Assembly (NCBI RefSeq): GCF_900107265.1 | Contig: NZ_FNPJ01000002.1 | Span: forward strand, 1 to 64,000 | Source of the DNA: Nitrosomonas sp. Nm33 | GTDB taxonomy: Bacteria; Pseudomonadota; Gammaproteobacteria; Burkholderiales; Nitrosomonadaceae | Length of the DNA stretch: 64,000 nt | Direction of reading: 5' to 3' | Part shown: positions 61,612 to 64,000 of the stretch, in pieces | How the letters are laid out: the number at the start of each line of letters is the position of its first letter | Numbering within the stretch: the first letter of the stretch is position 1 | The notes under the pieces: generated by a model | Told to the model about the DNA's origin: nothing | The model's input: the letters and a program-made list of their open reading frames with translations, nothing else | Database searches by the model: none | Position numbers and translations under genes: made by a program

Positions 61612-62508
61612 ATGATGAGAATTGCGACATTCAACTGCGAAAATCTCTTTGCCCGCTATAGATTCCGAAATAACTTTAACCCGAGGGAGGACGATGGGTT
61701 TACCATCAATAATCTCGCATTTGAGAACTATGACGAAACTGCAAAGCAGATTACTGCCCAAGCGATTCGAGAAGTCAATGCTGACGTCATCGCATTACAG
61801 GAAGTGGAAAGCCTGCCAGTTTTAGATCGTTTTAACTTAAGATATCTGGGTGGATTGCGCTATAAACATCGCGTCGTGATCGATAGCCATGATCCAAGGG
61901 GAATTGATGTTGCGTTGCTAAGCAGATATCCATTAACATCGATTAGGTCATACCGGCACGAGAGAAATGCAGCTAACACCGCATCACTTTTCTCACGTGA
62001 CTGCCTGGAAGTTCATATTGATATTGATGGCAAAGAGCTGACCCTTTTTGTGAATCATTTCAAATCTATGGTAGGTGGGCGCGATGCAACCAGAGTAAAA
62101 AGGGTAGAGCAAGCTCAACGGGTAGCAGAAGTAATATCCGAGCAATGGCATGAAACAGGTTATGAAGGTAACTATATTGTCCTTGGTGATCTTAACGATT
62201 ACCCAAGTCATGACACCTCGCTTCACGTCCTGCTTGCCCATGAGGGTCTGGTAAATGTGATAGATCGACTTCCCAAAGATGAACAATGGACGCATTTCTA
62301 TGCGGGCGGTAACGAGTATCGCCAGCTGGATTATCTTCTGTTGTCTTCATCGCTGGCCAACCATAACCCCTCTTCCCCGCAAGTTATGAGAATGGGGTTG
62401 CCTTATCGGGCAGAGCGCTATTCTGGCCAAAGATTTCCCCATGTTGGTGAAGACAACCCCAAAGCATCTGATCACGCACCCTTGTTTATGGATATTCAGC
62501 TTGATTGA
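61612..62508 (+). CDS. Endonuclease/exonuclease/phosphatase family protein
   Basis: A 298-residue protein of the EEP (DNase I-like) superfamily. Motifs: RIATFNCENLFARY (metal-binding Asn), ADVIALQEVE (metal Glu), LFVNHFKSM (His), YIVLGDLNDYP (Asp-Asn pair), QLDYLLLS and the terminal SDHAPLF (catalytic Asp-His). No signal peptide is visible, so it should act in the cytoplasm. The substrate (DNA, RNA, phospholipid or nucleotide) cannot be told from sequence. AAGGAAAA precedes adjacent ATGs at 61612 and 61615. Confidence 0.82.
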   Translation: MMRIATFNCENLFARYRFRNNFNPREDDGFTINNLAFENYDETAKQITAQAIREVNADVIALQEVESLPVLDRFNLRYLGGLRYKHRVVIDSHDPRGIDVALLSRYPLTSIRSYRHERNAANTASLFSRDCLEVHIDIDGKELTLFVNHFKSMVGGRDATRVKRVEQAQRVAEVISEQWHETGYEGNYIVLGDLNDYPSHDTSLHVLLAHEGLVNVIDRLPKDEQWTHFYAGGNEYRQLDYLLLSSSLANHNPSSPQVMRMGLPYRAERYSGQRFPHVGEDNPKASDHAPLFMDIQLD

Positions 62509-62528
62509 CGAGTGATCGAATCACCCAA

Positions 62529-62741
62529 TCAGCGCGATTCGATAACAGTGGTCGGCGTATCAATCATACTGATATAAGACACGATCATCTCCGCCGGAAC
62601 TTCTCCTTGATTAATGCCGCAGTGCAAGGTGTTAACCACCTCGACAAACGGAGGTTTTTTGCTCGCAATAGAGGTTGAACTTTGCTGTCGATCGCGCTGC
62701 CAATGTGTAAGTTTCGGTATGTTGCCGCGAGGAATCCAGGT
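62529..62741 (-). other. 70-codon open continuation after the UDG-like stop
   Basis: After the TGA of the UDG-like gene (62742-62744) the same frame stays open for 70 codons to a second TGA at 62529-62531. The translation is protein-like (TWIPRGNIPKLTHWQRD..., PFVEVVNTLHCGINQGE, EMIVSYISMIDTPTTVIES) but I do not recognise a family. It has no good start codon of its own. It may be a lost C-terminus or a remnant of another gene. Confidence 0.4.
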
Positions 62742-63284
62742 TCAAGTTGCATTTTCGCGCGCAATAGCCTGCAATATAGCCTCGGCCCATAACTTAATAC
62801 GATATTGCCGGCGATCGAACGACGAGGCCGATCTAATCTGGTTGGATATTTTGAATTTGCTATTTAATCCCTTATTGCCAATATGCGGAACTTCGATGAT
62901 TGTTTTGCCAGATTCTCGGATAGCCTGGGAAAGCACTCTTGCCTTGTTACCGCACAAGATGACGAGATTACAACCCTCCAACTCACTCAGTACTCGCTGG
63001 ACATTTTGCGGCTTTTGTATTTCTCTGTTATCTGCCTCTGACTTGCCATGACCGAGTGCAACCGCGATCGGCTCGGCGAAACTATTGGTGATTCGATAGT
63101 CGTAGCGATGCAAGGATGAGAATAGTGTTGGCTGAGCGGAGTGTAGATGAACCAAAGCTGCTTCCAGATTTGCTCCGCTCTCCCCGGCAACAGGCTTCCC
63201 TTTACGTTTTTCTTCTTCCCCGGGAGCGCTGAAGACAAAGGCAATAGGAAGATGACCTTCGCAGAAATGAGAAGAGAATTTCAT
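62742..63284 (-). CDS. Uracil-DNA-glycosylase-superfamily-like protein
   Basis: A 180-residue protein. The N-terminal AFVFSAPGEEEKRKGKPVAGESGANLEAAL matches the motif 1 layout of family 4/5-like uracil-DNA glycosylases (GxxPGxxExxxGxPxxGxxG-L). A later strand LVILCGNKA and VPHIGNKGLN would occupy the place of the active-site loop (HP(S/G) in classical enzymes), here with His-Ile-Gly. The [4Fe-4S] cysteines of family 4 are absent. Activity on uracil is therefore doubtful; related stand-alone proteins are often annotated simply as UDG-like. The reading frame continues after its stop (see 62529). Confidence 0.6.
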   Translation of the reverse strand: MKFSSHFCEGHLPIAFVFSAPGEEEKRKGKPVAGESGANLEAALVHLHSAQPTLFSSLHRYDYRITNSFAEPIAVALGHGKSEADNREIQKPQNVQRVLSELEGCNLVILCGNKARVLSQAIRESGKTIIEVPHIGNKGLNSKFKISNQIRSASSFDRRQYRIKLWAEAILQAIARENAT

Positions 63285-63412
63285 CTGCTGCGGCCTAACA
63301 GCTGAATTCGCTGGCTTGCACGATACTTGGTGCTCGGAGATTCATCAACGACTCCTTGAGAACATTTCAATTAACCTCGTAGATCGTTCCAGTAAACCCT
63401 CTCACGCTCGCG

Positions 63413-63479
63413 GTGAGCAGTGAGTTTGTTGAACTGTCGAATCGTTCGTGGTGAGCCTGTCGAACCATTCGCTGCTCAC
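63413..63479. repeat. Composite REP-like palindrome
   Basis: GTGAGCAG (63413-63420) and CTGCTCAC (63472-63479) bracket an inner hairpin GTTCG...CGAAC (63444-63465) whose loop has the same GAGCCTGT core as the REP units near 61 kb. It is another member of the same repeat group, more diverged. Confidence 0.65.
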
Positions 63480-63530
63480 AGCTCAGTCCGAACGGCGCTT
63501 TGGTAAGCGTTATACAAGAATGATCTATTA

Positions 63531-63626
63531 TTCCATTTCTAAATCAAACCTGACTTTGTCGGCTTTTCCGCCGTATTCATACTGTCTGCGGCTTGCCTTC
63601 GCGTCATATTTGATTTGGAAATGGAA
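63531..63626 (-). repeat. MITE-like element, copy D
   Basis: A 96-bp copy in the opposite orientation to A-C, with near-perfect ends (TTCCATTTCTAAATCAAA and its complement with one change) and perfect TTA target duplications on both sides (63528-63530 and 63627-63629). The middle is slightly shorter than in the other copies. Confidence 0.9.
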
Positions 63627-63873
63627 TTAGGTTCATTATATTTATACTTTTTAGCCCCTTTTTGAAGCACCCCGAGGTAAATAAAATCAGAACCTGCTTC
63701 AGCTTCATAGCAGCGCTATCTCACTCGATCAATCTTTGTTGCTTATTTCTTACCAACGCCAAGTGTCAGGCGTTAAGTATTTATAGGTATTTTATTAATC
63801 AGTGTATCTTGTGATAAGCTATTGAGCATCAAAGATTAACAAATAGAGCATTTATTTTCCTAATTTACAGGTG

Positions 63874-64000
63874 ATGATTGACTGGTGGCGGTTAGTGAAG
63901 CAGAACCAGAAGTCGAGCGACAGAAAGCGAATGTGCTCATTCTCACGGTTGAAGCCGTGCTCACCTGAACAATACTCATTCATGAAGGAGAAAATCAGCA
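63874..64000 (+). CDS. Possible 5' end of an unidentified ORF, cut by the window edge
   Basis: An open frame of at least 42 codons (MIDWWRLVKQNQKSS...) runs off the end. An in-frame GTG lies one codon upstream (63871) and a weak AGGTG region is nearby. An alternative start in the same frame is at 63982. A CACGG/CCGTG hairpin occurs within it near 63945. No family recognised and coding status doubtful. Confidence 0.2.
   Translation, partial: MIDWWRLVKQNQKSSDRKRMCSFSRLKPCSPEQYSFMKEKIS

Larger units (their letters stand above)
63285..63873. other. About 590-bp repeat-rich intergenic region
   Basis: No gene recognised. It holds the composite palindrome 63413-63479, MITE copy D (63531-63626) and about 240 AT-rich bases before a possible gene start at 63874. 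Confidence 0.6.

Overview
The window looks like chromosome of an ammonia-oxidising betaproteobacterium, most likely Nitrosomonas or a close relative. This rests on two long housekeeping gene strings in betaproteobacterial order (leuC-leuD-leuB-asd-fimV-truA-trpF-trpB-trpA-accD-folC-SPOR-cvpA-purF-metZ and rpoE-rseA-mucD-lepA-lepB-rnc-era-pdxJ-acpS-nagZ), the recognisable protein families, and moderate, AT-leaning base composition. No rRNA, tRNA or marker of ammonia oxidation lies inside the window, so the genus is an inference.

Layout. 1-523: a transposase broken by an in-frame stop. 0.7-8.1 kb (minus strand): envelope and membrane genes (mlaA, an ExoD-family protein, an RlpA-like protein, a coiled-coil membrane protein of unknown function), then a metallo-beta-lactamase-fold hydrolase and acetyl-CoA synthetase. 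8.3-26.2 kb (plus strand): leucine, aspartate-family and tryptophan biosynthesis, the polar hub protein FimV, accD, folC, purF and metZ. 26.3-27.4 kb: two cyclophilins, one cytoplasmic and one exported. 27.6-36 kb: cysS, nnr, purL and a ChaN-PDZ protein. 36.3-41.6 kb (minus): a GlrK/QseG/GlrR-type two-component set and nadB. 41.8-52.1 kb (plus): an envelope-stress unit (rpoE, rseA, mucD) running into lepA-lepB-rnc-era-pdxJ-acpS-nagZ. 52.2-63.3 kb: lpdA, a secreted hypothetical, AddB/AddA-type recombination nuclease-helicase, a GIY-YIG protein, an EEP-family phosphohydrolase and a uracil-DNA-glycosylase-like protein. The last part is rich in repeats.

Most genes are core metabolism. The unusual content is structural: (i) a tandem duplication of about 255 bp that copied the end of leuC, a small entericidin-like lipoprotein gene and the start of leuD, leaving two lipoprotein genes and a chimeric leuD'-leuC' mini-ORF; (ii) four copies of a non-coding element of about 100 bp with 18-bp terminal inverted repeats and TTA-type flanks (a MITE); (iii) REP-like hairpins based on a GAGCCTGTCGAA core, one of which forms the tail of the GIY-YIG gene; (iv) a tight group of DnaA-box-like sites near 61.34 kb; (v) no recO between era and pdxJ and no rseB between rseA and mucD; (vi) a 70-codon open continuation after the stop codon of the UDG-like gene. 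I found no CRISPR array, prophage, defence island or clearly new multi-gene system.
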